Shown here: positions 34,302 through 47,371 of the stretch, one piece after another | How the letters are laid out: the number at the start of each line of letters is the position of its first letter | Numbering within the stretch: the stretch's first letter is position 1 | Assembly: GCA_013115125.1 (NCBI GenBank) | Contig: JABANN010000201.1 | Location: 1-53,450, forward strand | Direction of reading: 5' to 3' | Length of the DNA: 53,450 nucleotides | Source: Perkinsus olseni | Lineage: Eukaryota; Perkinsozoa; Perkinsida | The notes under the pieces: model-generated | Seen by the model: only the letters and a program-made list of their open reading frames with translations | The model's database searches: none | What the model was told of the DNA's origin: nothing | Made by a program: the position numbers and the translations under genes

Positions 34302-34674
34302 GTCGTTCGGAATCTCCACCGTTCTCGGCGAATACATCTAGCGGCCGATGGATCCCCCTCAGTGCCACAGGTTTTCATCGACGGTTGTAACATTGGAGAC
34401 GCCAATTCGTTGCAAGTAAGTCTGTTAGTGCTAATTTTTCTCACTTGTGTAGCTTTAGGACCTGGACGATCGAGGCCTCCTTGCTATGCTGCTGCGGAGG
34501 GAACTGTGCCCGTCTTGCCTTGCCAAGAGATCTCGGACGACTTTACCGTACCACTGTAGAAAATGCAATATCGAGATGAAGGAATACATGCCTGGTGAGG
34601 ATGGTTCCATGTATGGAGCCTTACCCTGTTGCTGTCGCGGTTGTGAGCTAAGCGGATGCATCTCTGTGCGATAA
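34302..34674 (+). CDS. Glutaredoxin-like / Cys-rich protein, C-terminal part
   Basis: Two exons, 34302-34415 and 34459-34674, end at TAA 34674. The first gives VPQVFIDGCNIGDANSLQ, the cis-Pro motif and following helix of a glutaredoxin, continued after splicing by DLDDRGLLAMLL. The second adds a zinc-like cysteine module: CPSC, CRKC and CCCRGC, matching in spacing the Cys-rich tail of plant-type glutaredoxin-domain proteins (C..C, PC..C, C..C). The expected N-terminal half of the thioredoxin fold, with the redox-active Cys, should lie in exons upstream of 34302, which I could not place. Glutaredoxins exchange disulfides with glutathione. Confidence 0.55.
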
Positions 34675-35491
34675 TGGCATCTACCTTGACTGAGATTGAC
34701 CCACAAAGTTTCGACGACGGGTGGTGTGTGTCGGTTTTGAATCCCACGCCTTGCATAATTATGGCCATTTATTTTTTCGGAAAGGTTTCTCTTCAGGGTA
34801 TCAAACCATCGAGGAAGCGATGGAAGCGATTGAATCAGGTGAAACCCGAATGAACTCTGTAACACTAGGTGTCATCGTTGCTGTTTTCAGCCGAGCGCTA
34901 CACTCGCAGCACAAGGAGCGAAGTATCGGAGTGCGAGCCCGAGGCTGAGGCCTTGCCTGATAGTGTATGATAATATTGCTTCTGTGTGCAGCAGCATGAG
35001 TTGTGTTACATCAGTTGACCAGCAATAAACCGCAGCGTGTCGTACGACAGGAGAGACGGATTTTAGGGCGAGCGCCACTTGAAAAGGCTGTTTTCTCAAA
35101 TTTGCACAAACGCGCATCGCTCCGCTAGCCAAGTTGCAGTTTGTCACTTTTAACGCTAATAGAGTTCATCGTTCTGTTGCCTCATCATGAACCCTGAATA
35201 GTAAGTTGAGGGGAGGAGAGTATCTTTTCGCCCGTAGAAGCCGCGGGTCTACTAAAAGATTCCTCGGTTTCTGTGATGGGAAGGGGAAATTTGGTCGCGT
35301 TTGTTGGAAGGAGTAGTAACGAGAATTGAACAGTTTATGAGCTACCATCAACCTTTATTCGATAATAAGATATGTACAAGACTTCGCCAACGGTGGCTTG
35401 ACCGGCAGTTTGTCGCTTTCGCGCAAGGGTGCAACTGGGAATGAGTATCTTAGGTCGAGCGTGTCTTCGGGCGAGATCGAATTTCGTGTGA

Positions 35492-36614
<1,123 letters not shown>

Positions 36615-39221
36615 CGGGGAGCGGTTGTGACAGCAGCTCGGCAGCCTGCTTCATCATCATCTTAATTCGTCCGATCATCCTCTGCTGTCTGTTGCTAACC
36701 TCATCGTCGGTATTTCGAGGTGCCGAATTTTTTGGTGATGATGAGGATTGCTCGGGCTGGTGCTGCTCTCCACTACTTGCTTTTGAAGATAATAAAATTG
36801 CGGCTGCTGCTGTGGATGGCTTAGTAATCATTGGTAGTCTTAGTGGTTAGTTTTATCATCCCGTACGCCTGGGCCACCCATATACCTTTATTTGCTGTGT
36901 ACTGTTGAGTTTCATAGTCACAAATGGATCACAGAACCCCGGAGGTTTTTGTCAGTGTTTGGGGGGCATGTTCCGTCGAGGGGGTGAGCGACTCAACCCA
37001 CTTGGCCGAGATTGGCGGTATAAGCTGTTCCCGCGTAAGGTGGACAGGGACGGTGGATATACATGGTTAAAAACGTAGTGCATGGGAAAGTCTGACAAAG
37101 ACCCACGGCCGCTCGCGATTATTTTACCGTTTACTATCTTGATATATTATAGAATGCATGAATTCGGACTCGTGTATACTCATAGTGTCATACCCATGCG
37201 CATACGGCGCCGAAACTTCTCTTGGGATCTTTGGCGTTCATGAAGTTCGACTCGCCATTGAAGGACTGCCTTTGTCCTCCCGAGCGTTCTAGACTGCGCA
37301 GGGCAACGTTGGATACTATGCAGACGAACTGTGATGCAGGGGCACAGGAACTGGTAGCGAAGGCGCGTCGTCAGTTGAAGCCACCGAGGCTTGATAGGAC
37401 TGCGATGTTCATGTCGGAAGGCACTAAGCTCCATTCATTGGAGTTTGTTGCTTCAGTGATTCGACGCTACAGCTCAAAATTTGAAGGGCGAACTTGACTT
37501 GACTCCGAGAGGCTTCACGTGCAGTTCGTATCTGTGAGGGGTATTACCTGTATATCTCAAGTATACATTTATTGGACCCGCCAAGTTTTCGACCTTGAGA
37601 AAGTCTGCATTAAGTGTTCTGCATTCTCAAAGACCTCGGTAGAGCTTCAATAAGGGTTGGTGAGGTGGACGGGTTTTATAGAATGATATTTTACATTCGT
37701 GCACCCATGCAACAGCATGCCCATTCTCGTGCTTGTTGTTATTCTAGATACCCGTTGTTGACAAAGAGACATGTGAAGCTCCATGGATGGTATCACAACG
37801 ACCCCTGGGGGAAACTCAACTCTTTCGCGTACTTCGCATCTTCTAAACGAACGGTCAGGCGCTCGACTATACAGTAAGAGGCGTTGGGAGGGTCCCGGGT
37901 CCGATGACGTATCGTTAGGTTCTTGCTGAAGAATCGAGAACTGTCGAGGTTCTGTGAGTTGATAATGATGTGTGACCCGTCTGTTGTGCATGAGCTCAAC
38001 CTCACGGGGCCGTAAGCGGTGTTTGTCGAGGCTGCCACCGTGGCAGTGCCATGGCGCTGTCTCAGAGAGATGAAGCTAGCTCCACTTTTCCCCTGGACCT
38101 GCGCACTAGAGTGCTTTCAGGTACTCGTTGTTTGTCCCGCACAACAATGCATTCGATCGCGTCAAAGGAGGGTAGTGGAGCAGTTTTCTAGAATGAAAAT
38201 TGAGTGCTAAGTGCAGGTACGAGCACGTGAAGGCTACTATAGAGGCTAACCCGGACAAGGGAAGGGACTTCATCCGGAATCACTCGATACGAGGAAATAT
38301 TATACTGTAGCGAGCCCATTGAGGTACCGACGTTCCCGGTACTCTCTGTGTAGGAATCGTATGATAAAACGACCTGAAAACAGACCGATGTTCACACTCA
38401 GCCAAACGCCGATCAGAGTGGAACGGACGAAACGGGCGACGGAGTGCAGTGGGTGTTCGAAGGGCATTGGCTGCAACGTTGTGGACGGTACTTCAGGTCC
38501 AGCTGAATATCATCTATTGTCAGTGCATAAGGACGGCTCTGCAGCGGACACGCTACCTTGTCGGATGTTGCGGTAACCATGGGCTTCAATGTCGCGGCTT
38601 AGTGCTTGTGCGTTGTAGGTGGGATATAAGATGCTGTAATGGGCTGTTGCATGTTATTGATGGTCCATTGTTCGTGTTTGAGGGGTGAAGACTGTCGCTC
38701 CGATTGATAGTCGTTTCTGGTGAGTATCCGTTGTGTTGCAGACATGATGGGTGATAGTGCTTCTGCTGGTACGCTACGTCCGTATTAGTGTAGGACGGAA
38801 CTAAAGTGGGTTGAGCGATTGCTGCCGGGGTCACCATTCGGACTCTGATCGTCAGAGGGTTTTCAGCTAATAGTTGAGATCTTGCTGCTCGGGATCAAGT
38901 TGAGAACTTGAGCAAGTCGGCCAGGCAGCGCGGCACGCACTGTGAGTTCTGTACGCACTGTAGCGCTCAGTGAGTGCTACCAGCTCGCTCGGATCATCTA
39001 CTGAGAATTCGGAGGCAGCTCTCTTTGTCTGTTCCCTCTTCAACTGCATCCTCGTTGACCTGTGAATATCTTCACAGGAGTCTGAATCAATCCTTGATAG
39101 CTGCTGATTCTGAGGATTCTTTCCTATTGGCCGCCTGTAGATGAGTAGTTGGTTTGCCGTTCGTGGCGCTTTGTCCTGCTCCCGTTGGGTCCACAGCGTA
39201 ACGGTCGAATAGATTTCATCT
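36615..39221. other. Gene-poor stretch
   Basis: No gene could be supported. One unspliced frame at 37240-37497 has plausible composition but no family marks. Low coding signal and no long exons; may contain decayed mobile DNA. Confidence 0.4.
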
Positions 39222-39303
39222 GACAGCGTGTCCGAGTGGTTTAGGAGGTGGACTAGAAATCCACTGGGCTCTGCCCGCGCAGGCTCGAATCCTGCCGCTG
39301 TCG
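39222..39303 (+). tRNA. tRNA-Ser (anticodon AGA)
   Basis: 82-nt type II tRNA: perfect acceptor stem GACAGCG/CGCTGTC with discriminator G, D arm with TCCGAGTGG, anticodon stem GTGGA/TCCAC around loop CTAGAAA (anticodon AGA), a variable arm (GGGCTCTGCCC) and T arm GCAGG-CTCGAAT-CCTGC. Boxes A and B intact. Stand-alone gene in a gene-poor region. Confidence 0.95.
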
Positions 39304-40294
39304 AAATGTTTCGGTAGCGCATTTTGTGGCGCAAAGCGTATCTTTCCTGTGCGCGACTGCTCAGTGAGTAACACTCCATTCGTCCAGTAGGTTTTCGTGT
39401 CGTGCCCACGTTAGAGCGGCGTTTCCTGAGCGCCAGCGTTAGCGCTCTGCTCTCCTGCAGAGGGGGTTTTATCTTCACCTCGTCCGTATGTGCTGTGGTG
39501 TATACAGAATACCGTTGCCTATGGGTTCATGTCGTCCACGGCTTCCTGCTGACAGATGAATGCCGGCAACTGGGAATTTGGATCGGTTGGACGAGTAGTA
39601 TTGGGGGCCGGAAGTGAAAAGAGCCATACTCCTACTTCTCTCGGCAACAGTGGGGTCAGAAGTCATCTACTGGCAGGATATTGATGGCAGTGACGGATAG
39701 TAGTATATATTAGCTGGAGTCCAGCCATAGGTCCCGTGGCGGACCAGCTAAGCTGGTCCGTGGCATAGGGATCGGCTTGCCCATCGCTGATTTAAATCGT
39801 CGTCTGAACCTTCAGGAATGAGTTCCTCCGTCGATTGATGCAGCTGCTTCGTCCTCCTCACGAGGTTTGCTCGAGCGCTCGTACTCCAGCCAGCCAAGGG
39901 ATGTTTCATTATCGCGTGTACGTGTGCCAGTTCATTCCATCTTTGGTGGCCCATTTGCCAATGCCGTTCAACTATGACTTTTAAGCATGCTCCGCAAACG
40001 TAGCCCGTCCGTGAATTGCCGAGCGCTCTTGAGTTGCTTTGACTGCTGCGACCTGGGCGACCTTCCGCACTGTACATTATCAGTCCAATGCCCACGCGCG
40101 GCTCATGTAAGAACAGAATCTTCCGAGTGCGGTAAGCCTCATTTGAAACGGCCGCAACGCGCATCTGTGTTCTCGCTCGCCCGTCAACCGTCGTAAGTTT
40201 GCTCTTAAGTCTTTTGGTTTGAGCGACTATTTTTCCACCCCCGTAGATGAGAACCTGATGTAACTTTCAGAGATTGTTTTCTCTCTTGATTTGA

Positions 40295-42518
40295 ATGCCG
40301 TTCTTCGGAGGAGGTTCGAGACTCGGTGTGTTCTCGTCGGTGCTAGGCAAGCATACGACGTATCGATCCGAGCGTACCAAATTTGTAAGCCCTTCTCCTT
40401 GTACGGCTTCACCTTATATTCTTCGGTTCAGGATGCTACGGGGGATTTCTCATTCACCGAATGCCGTTTGCTCAACAAAAGAGGTCTACTCGTGCAAATT
40501 AAAGTTGATGTTTTTGCCAAGGAGTTGATCCTGGCCGCTGGGCAGCATCGAGTATATGTTCCTCTATTCGATGTTGTGGGAGCGGAGGCGGTTGAAGAAG
40601 AGGACGTGAAGGGCGACCGCTATCGGTTGGATGTCTGGTTCTGCCCCCAAAAGTATCTCAAACCGTCGGTTCGAGTGCTGAAACGGATGCGATGTAGGTC
40701 GACGACTTCGTAAACTTGTTGCTTATGCGCCGTTTTCAGTGGCATTCAACAGCGAGGAGGATCGTGGCGAGTGGTATGAGGCTTTGAGGGCGAGGCAACC
40801 GGCTGGGAAGGTTCTAGTTTTTGTGAATCCTTATGGTGGGAAAAAGATCGCCAGGGAGCTTTTCCACAAGAACTTGAAGCCGATGTTTGCCATAGCGGAT
40901 GTCCAGTAAGTTGCCGACTACTTTACTGCTCCGCAGTCAATATGGTCAGTTATGATAAGATCGAAACGACCCACCGAATGCATATTCAGGAGGAGTGTGA
41001 AAGTTTGAACGTTGATCGCTACAGGATGGTGGTAGCCATTGGCGGCGATGGCACTGTGGGTAGGTTGGTATATCAGGGTTATCGCTCGGTGTGATGCTCC
41101 TGCTTTTTTGTCAGATGAAGCGATCAATGGCCTGTCACGAAATCCTGACCCTCGCGCTCGATTCGTCCCAGTGGGTCAGCTACCCGGTGGCACCGCCAAT
41201 GCCCTGGCTGAAGTTCGCGGTGTTGACAATCCTGTGACGGCTTCCTTTTACGCCGCGAAGGGTTCGTATCGTCCATTGGATGTGATGAAGGTCGCCAATG
41301 AGACTGGCACCATCGACCTTATTGCGACCTGCATGGGTAATTTGCTTTTTTCTGTGGGTGCTCCGATCTGCTCCCTCACTTGTCAGTGTCCCTCGGCTTC
41401 ATTTCGTTTGTGAACATGAAAGCTAGCAGCTGGCGGAACCTCCTTGGGACAGCCAGGTAAATTGTCCAGCCGCACTCGCTGCTCTAATGTTTTTTCGGCA
41501 GGTATGGTGTGTGCGGTGCTCGCAGTGTTATCTGTGCTAAAGTGACGGATTATGAGGCTGACCTGAAAGTCGTCCATAATCAGTAAGCTCAGTAGGCGCC
41601 GACGGCTAGGTGTATTTATTCCTTTGTGTACCTTAGGGATGAGGTTAGCACGCCATCTCACACCCAGGAGGGCGCCAGCCGGGAATCGAGCCCATTAGGA
41701 GATACTAGGAGGAGTGGCGATAGCAATACCACATCTGGTGAAGTCAGCACAGCCGACGACCTGAATGATGGTTACGCGGGGAGCTCGGGTTCAACCGGCG
41801 TAACTAAGACTCGGAGCGATAAAGGAAGCTACGATATCGTTAGCCCAGAGCTCTTCAGGGACGTCCACAACAAGCACATCGTAAACCACGGGCTGGCATA
41901 TAGAGTCGTATCATGCCGTTCCTTTGTTCAGTACCCTCCGCCGAAGAACTTCGCGCCGTGCTCTATAGGGGAGGACGGAATTCAATTGAATAGGAGCCCG
42001 AGCATGTTCTTCACTACCAATCGCAACAAAGTAGGGCTTAGACTCTCCAACTTATTCGGGATTTCCGCATGGTCAGGTTCAACTGTTACACTATTTCTCT
42101 CTGATTGGTTTGCATAAGTCAGCCACGGCTTTGAAGGACGCCTCGGGACATCACCCGACTTTCGATATTGAGTGCGTATATGGTTATCTCGTTGGTTTCG
42201 GCTGATCTCTTCGCGTCAGGCACGGTGTTCAGCGCGTGGAGCTGAAGCCTAAGGGAAAGATCGCTGACAAGCACAAGATCGCTTATAGCATTGTAGGCAC
42301 TCTTTCGTCATTATCAGTTCTCTATTTGATTGTCGCTTCAGGACGGAGAATGCTACTGGTCTGATTCCACTATAGCGGTGACGTACCTCCCTAATTTCTG
42401 CTACATGGTTGGTCATCCTGTTCCCGTCGACAGGGAGGGCGAAGGATCTTTGAGGAGGGCTTCTTATCTCCAGGCAATAGGAGAGGGGTTGTGGAGGGAT
42501 GCTTTTTCCGGGTCGTGA
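40295..42518 (+). CDS. Sphingosine kinase-like lipid kinase
   Basis: Phosphorylates sphingoid bases in signalling and membrane-lipid turnover. Eleven exons: 40295-40339, 40432-40693, 40740-40905, 40950-41059, 41115-41336, 41387-41456, 41502-41582, 41637-42030, 42077-42171, 42220-42292, 42342-42518; 564 residues. Family motifs in order: VLVFVNPYGGKKIA (nucleotide-binding), VVAIGGDGT (catalytic GGDGT), PVGQLPGGTANALA, SLGFISFVN, and DGE in SIDGECYW near the C terminus. The N-terminal 100 residues fit the PH-like extension of plant/protist enzymes. Exon 8 adds about 90 Ser/Thr/Gly-rich residues between the catalytic core and the last conserved block. Ends ...DAFSGS. An AG acceptor lies 24 nt before the ATG. 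Confidence 0.92.
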
Positions 42519-44593
42519 ATGGTGTCTTGGTTTGGTGGAAACTCCACCAATGGTCAGGGGGTGCTATTCCCCTCGGTGGGTGTAATTAAATTAGTGGTTC
42601 ACCGTGATGAGCCCGTGTGCCCGTCATTGGTGACCCCTTCGTGCAATGATTAGCACTGGATTAGAATGCACGTATCATGATTACCGTCGCTGTCTTGGAA
42701 TTTCTCGTTGGAATTAATCGATATTCTTGCGATGTACAATTGGGGTGTAGAGTCTAGTAGAATCAGACTAGGTGGTTCCAAATGTTACATGAAATCGTGA
42801 TAGCAGATGGCACGCACGAATCTGAATGGACTCATATCATTGCGCAGGGGTATCTGAGAAATAACACACCTCGGTATATTCGCTTATTGTAGTGACATAG
42901 TGTGTTTGGGGTTCTATTATGTATGTGTATCGCATTTGGCGCTTCTCTAAACAGGAGAGTTATGGTATTAAAGCTTTGGTACACACGCTAGGTCGCTTCG
43001 TTTGCACCCGGTTGAGTCTCATTGAAATTTTTGAGCTCGGTTGAGGGTCACTGACGAGACTCTCCGGTCTCGAAACTCCTCTTACTCTCATGGGGATCTT
43101 TGTCTCGATCTGTGACGCACGAGACGTTTGTCACTGGGTGTATAGTAGAATCAGCGAAGTACTGGGGTAAGATAGCTCGTGGTTGTCGACATCGGACCCT
43201 GCCTTCTCGCTTAGGTACCTTGTGCATCTGATGGGCCGCTGCTGATCACGAGCCGTATTTGACGAAGACTCGGCAAGAAACTGAGTTTGGCCGTCACAGT
43301 GGTCAACCTGGTTGACTCTACCCCTGTGTACTGGCTGTTTCATTACTACCATCGTTTATATATTTGGAGATCATCACGTTGCTTTTGCTCTAGCGCGTGA
43401 TGTCCAATTTTGTATTTCATGGCTTTTGCAGCAAGCAGCGAACCTGTAATATGCTGACTTGCGAAATATCAGAAGCTCCTCGGCCGAGCAATCTTTCACG
43501 ACTGACCATTTTTGCCTGCGGCAACGTGGGTAAATGTACCGCAGCAGTCGCTCAATGCGTTTTACAGATTATCAGTAGTGTTATGTCCAAGTTCTGTATA
43601 GTGATATCAACTCGTATCTATATACCATCTTGACTCGCCTTGCGACATGCAGCAATTCTGAATTGTGTCGAATGTGTCAAGGCGATGTTCACTCTCCTTG
43701 CAGAGGGTTGTAGAATGTGGAAGGCCCACGTCAATGGAAGATCTATTACCGATTGCGGTTTTGTTATTATTGTACTACAGTTACGTCTTCTAGGCTGAGT
43801 GTATCAATAGTGGTGAGCTCTGACATGAACAAGAGTTGCGTTTGGCGCTGGACTGAGGATTTATGGATGTTGCTCGGGTCGTGGAGCAATAGTGTTCGTA
43901 TCAGGCGATTGTAGTGACCGCGTCAGTGATAATGTGGGTAGTGCTTTTCAATCAATCAATTTCGCGATCAATCGGGTTAAACTTCAAGTTGCGGAGCGAT
44001 AGGAATACCAGAGGCGTATTCCGTGGCGGACAATTTCGAATTGTGGGGTTTGCGGCTTGCAGTTTGTCAACTGCTGTTTTGTATGGGTGGGAAGAAGGGT
44101 CTGCGACACACTCTGGCAGACTTTCGCCCGGGTTGCTCCGGACAAGCAGAGCGCGATGGGCTGGATATCTGGGCGGATCGTCCTAGCTGGGCACGCACAG
44201 GTAGTCAGTGAGATTGGCCTGCATTGTGTGAAGCTGAATTTCGATTTCGTTCAGAAAACCCGATAGTGAGAGCAAGGCCGGGAGGTTTACTTGCTTTCGA
44301 CAGGAAGGATCTGCATATGACGAGTGAGACGGGTCATAGTTGGACGTTTCGAGAATCGCTCTTAGTCGTGGTAACTTCGTCCGGCAGTAGGCGGCTCCGT
44401 TCGTTACGGCTTCTGCGTTAGAACAAGTGAATGTTTTCAACCTTTGCATACAGGCAGTCCTGCACTCCGGGGATACGGTCGGGTTGCTCATGGTGCAGAC
44501 CCTCTGAGCTGTTTTCATACCCCGCCGTTTTACATGAGTGACATGAGACAACGGGAGCCGAAGTAAGTCACCTTCACTTGCCACGATGAAACG
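42519..44593. other. Gene-poor stretch
   Basis: Nothing recognised with confidence. It probably contains 5' exons of the glycosyltransferase-like gene that follows and decayed mobile DNA. Confidence 0.35.
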
Positions 44594-45214
44594 ATGTCGG
44601 TCATCACATCGTTGGTGCAGTGGTCTGACGAAAGTCGAAAGAAGAAGATTACTTCGGTGGGAGTCCTGTGCGGCGGACTCGCTCCCAGCTTTCAACCGGC
44701 GTAGAGGGCATCGTCAAGGATCACTTTCAGCTGCGCTGAGGGGTACTTGCATCCCCCGTTCACGTTCGCCCCTGAGTGTTACGGCTCAGGTGGTCCGCTC
44801 GCTGTTAACGCAATAGCAGGATACTTCGGTCATATCCCGAGAAAATACGTTGAGAACGTCTATGGGCTGCCATTTATGAGAGCTAACGCAGTATCATCCT
44901 CTTCGGGAAGGACAACACAAGACGCGAGAGCGGTAATATGCTAGGAAAACTCCCGTTCTGATATGGACTTTCTAGACTGCGAAGTGGAACATCGAGGTTG
45001 GCGGTGCGTCGAAGTCCAAGAGGATGGCGAGACACATCGAGGTACGGCCTCATGCCTCAGTGGTTGCCAGCCCGCCTGTATGCGTGAGTTCCTTGTAAGG
45101 TGGCCGATAGAGCCAGACGAAGAGCCATGCGGGACCGGGAGCACCGTAATTCGGCTGCCGCGGAAACTTGGTGTGCTAATATGGAGAATCCCACGAAGTT
45201 GCATAATGCCGTGA
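44594..45214 (+). CDS. Glycosyltransferase family 31 (galactosyltransferase)-like, C-terminal part
   Basis: Exons 44594-44700, 44731-44890, 44976-45041 and 45071-45214 close in phase (158 residues from the ATG used). The piece HPPFTFAPECYGSGGPLAV followed by RKYVENVYG resembles the acceptor-site segment of family GT31 enzymes, 'YPPY..G.GY..S' and then 'EDVY.G'. Here the usual EDV is ENV, so the catalytic-region acid is replaced. Upstream exons with the DXD metal-binding motif were not found. The gene may be incomplete, decayed or simply unresolved at its 5' end. GT31 enzymes work in the Golgi lumen. Confidence 0.3.
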
Positions 45215-45279
45215 GAGCTCTCGGCGTCTACTCTGCATCGTCAGGGAGCGACTATCGATTTTGAGGCCGACAATAGGAA

Positions 45280-45708
45280 TTACTGTTCGTTACTTTTCCC
45301 ATTCAGTGGCGAGATTACGGTATTGTCGGGTACAAAGGGTTCAAGCCTTTCTGGAAAACGGATAAGGACTTCCACCTGAAGTAGCATAGCAGCAACATGT
45401 TGTATCGCAAAAACGACTGGTCTCTCAGGAAAAGAGAACTGGGTAAACCGAACCCACCATATCTGCCGAGGGCGTCTTACCACACCATTCTTGTAAGCAT
45501 TGATGAATCCTTGTGCGTCCGTATACCAGTGCAGGTGCAACCTAATTGAGATTCGATTCATAGAGTGCGCTCTTTTACTGCATGGCTTTGTCGCCTTTAG
45601 AAGCAACATCCTCTTGATAGTTATCCACGATGAGATGTTGGGTTGATGAAGTCCAACAAAAGGCAGTTCGAACGCAACTCGCTCTCTGGGAGTTTTGTGA
45701 ATCTCCAA
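45280..45708 (-). mobile_element. Retroelement fossil, Ty3/Gypsy RNase H-like fragment
   Basis: A minus-strand fragment reads in part HWYTDAQGFINAY and later RQIWWVRFTQF, resembling the end of the reverse transcriptase/RNase H region of Ty3/Gypsy-type elements. It is broken and only a fragment; no long terminal repeats or other parts were recognised around it. Old, and possibly related to the fragment near 33.6 kb. Confidence 0.35.
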
Positions 45709-45935
45709 CAGGCATCATCCATGGGCGACGATTTTCGCCTTCACACTGAGACTCATTGGGCTCGCGCTGACGTACGAGCTACGTCAAATGTTCTCGTTTG
45801 AGGCGTTGTGGTTGAATCAATCGGGAGCATTCTCCCACGCTCCCCTTACGAACAAATATACACCGTTGTTACTCGAAGGTGGGGCTCACAGTAGGGTGAA
45901 ACCACGCAGTTCTCGGTTCTTTCTGCGATGCTGAA

Positions 45936-46581
45936 ATGACTCGCAACAAAAACTCCTCGAAAAAGGATACGGTAGACCGCACGGCTTCCACTTCCAGCAG
46001 TTTACTTAGTTGTGTAACGCTGTGTCCGAAAACAAGTAGGGCGCGGATAGCGATTCGAGCAAAACCGGGAGCAAAGGTGAGCACGAAGAGAGCGAGTATT
46101 GCTCAGAAATAGACGCCCCGCTGGCAGCGCGGAATGCCGAGCCAGCACAGCATGGAGTCTTTCGTTTGTCTGCCTTTCAGGTGTCCTGTCTAGCTGGAAT
46201 TGATGCAGAAGGGGCTCTTGATGTACAGCTTAACGCTCCTGCCAGAGACGGCGAAGCTAATGAGGAGCTGATAGCATTTCTTTCCAGGGAGGTGCTTGCC
46301 GTGAAGAAGAAAGATGTTGCTCTGATCCAGGTAAGCTTTGCCTCTCGACTCGCTCGATGTAAGTTGGAATTTTCACTCCCCCGGTGAAAGGGAGGAGGGG
46401 GTACCATTACAGTCAAGATGGGATCACAATCACTATCACTCGCCTCTGTCTCCGAGTACGCCTCCGTGTAACGTGGCTGTTCCGGTAGGGTTCCAAGAGA
46501 CGCGAGAAGGTAGTCGAGATATCTGATGCACTCACCGCCGAAGGCGTCTCCAGGCTCCTTCAGAATGCTCTACAATCTTGA
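45936..46581 (+). CDS. UPF0235/DUF167 family protein
   Basis: Small conserved protein of the UPF0235 (DUF167, YggU/C15orf40) family, biochemical role unknown. Three exons: 45936-46076, 46181-46330, 46489-46581; 127 residues, phases all 0. After a Ser/Thr-rich N terminus of about 35 residues the core is typical: IAIRAKPGAK, then LDVQLNAPARDGEANEELI, KKKDVALIQGSKRREKVVEI, and a C-terminal helix. The signature block 'APP.DGkAN..L' and 'G..sR.K' is conserved. The AG 26 nt before the ATG fits the leader-acceptor pattern seen in this window. Confidence 0.92.
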
Positions 46582-47371
46582 CTTCCTCTCTATATATTCG
46601 CCAGTATCACGGCTGGATCCGGAGCCGTCGTGTTGGAATAGCGCAAGGCTAGATTTGTCAATATTCTGGGGCAGCACTGGCACAGGTGGCCCACGGAATA
46701 CCTCAACCAGGCCTCAAAGCTTGACTGTGAAGGCTCTGGGATTCCGGGCCCACCCAGTGGGCCAGAACCAGGCATGTTTTGCCATATTCAAAAGGTCAGA
46801 AGCTGAGCTTGCCCTGAGCTTCTAAAGCTCAGTGGTCCAGCGGGTCTTCGGGTGGAAGCACTCGGCAATAGGGACTAAACTCATCAGTGATGGGCTATGG
46901 CTATGGGCTATTGGTTGAATCGCTATAGCTCAGCAAAAGAGTAGGGTGCGGGTGTGAGTTTTTGCAGATCTCTATTTGAAGCACTCCTCAAAATTTCATA
47001 GGCTAGCACGTTGTTAACAAAAAGTTACAAGCGTTCAAAGTCGCCGCCGAAGTAGGTCCGTTTAGGCTATTCCTTGGACAGTCGAGTGCCACACAAAGAC
47101 CTCGACGGGCGTACGGGCCATGCGTAGAAGGACGCGTCACCTCAGAAGGTTCGGATTTCCTTGGCGACTGCCAACTCAGCAACTTTATCTCACTTAAAAA
47201 ACATCACAACACCAATTACAGCTCTGTAAGGTCAGTATGAACAGCGTTTTTGTCAATGACGGTCACACAAGAGAAATACAGGGAAAATCGTGAGCTCCTT
47301 GAATTCAAATCACACATCTTGAAGTCCGCTTCAGTCTCCAGCCCGGTACAATATATATATACTTGGATAAC
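46582..47371. other. Intergenic stretch
   Basis: Holds the 3' ends of two convergent genes. Short palindromes occur, for example GGCCCAC/GTGGGCC near 46747-46764. No gene recognised. Confidence 0.4.

Noticed and set aside
37222-37497. 91-codon plus frame
   Set aside because: Plausible composition but no ATG at its start, no splice partner and no family marks.
38867-39478. 203-codon minus frame
   Set aside because: Crosses the tRNA-Ser gene antisense; no family marks.
39748-40164. Minus frame with paired Cys and His (CGACLK...HWQMGH) as an integrase zinc finger
   Set aside because: Cys precede His, the reverse of integrase order; treated as chance.
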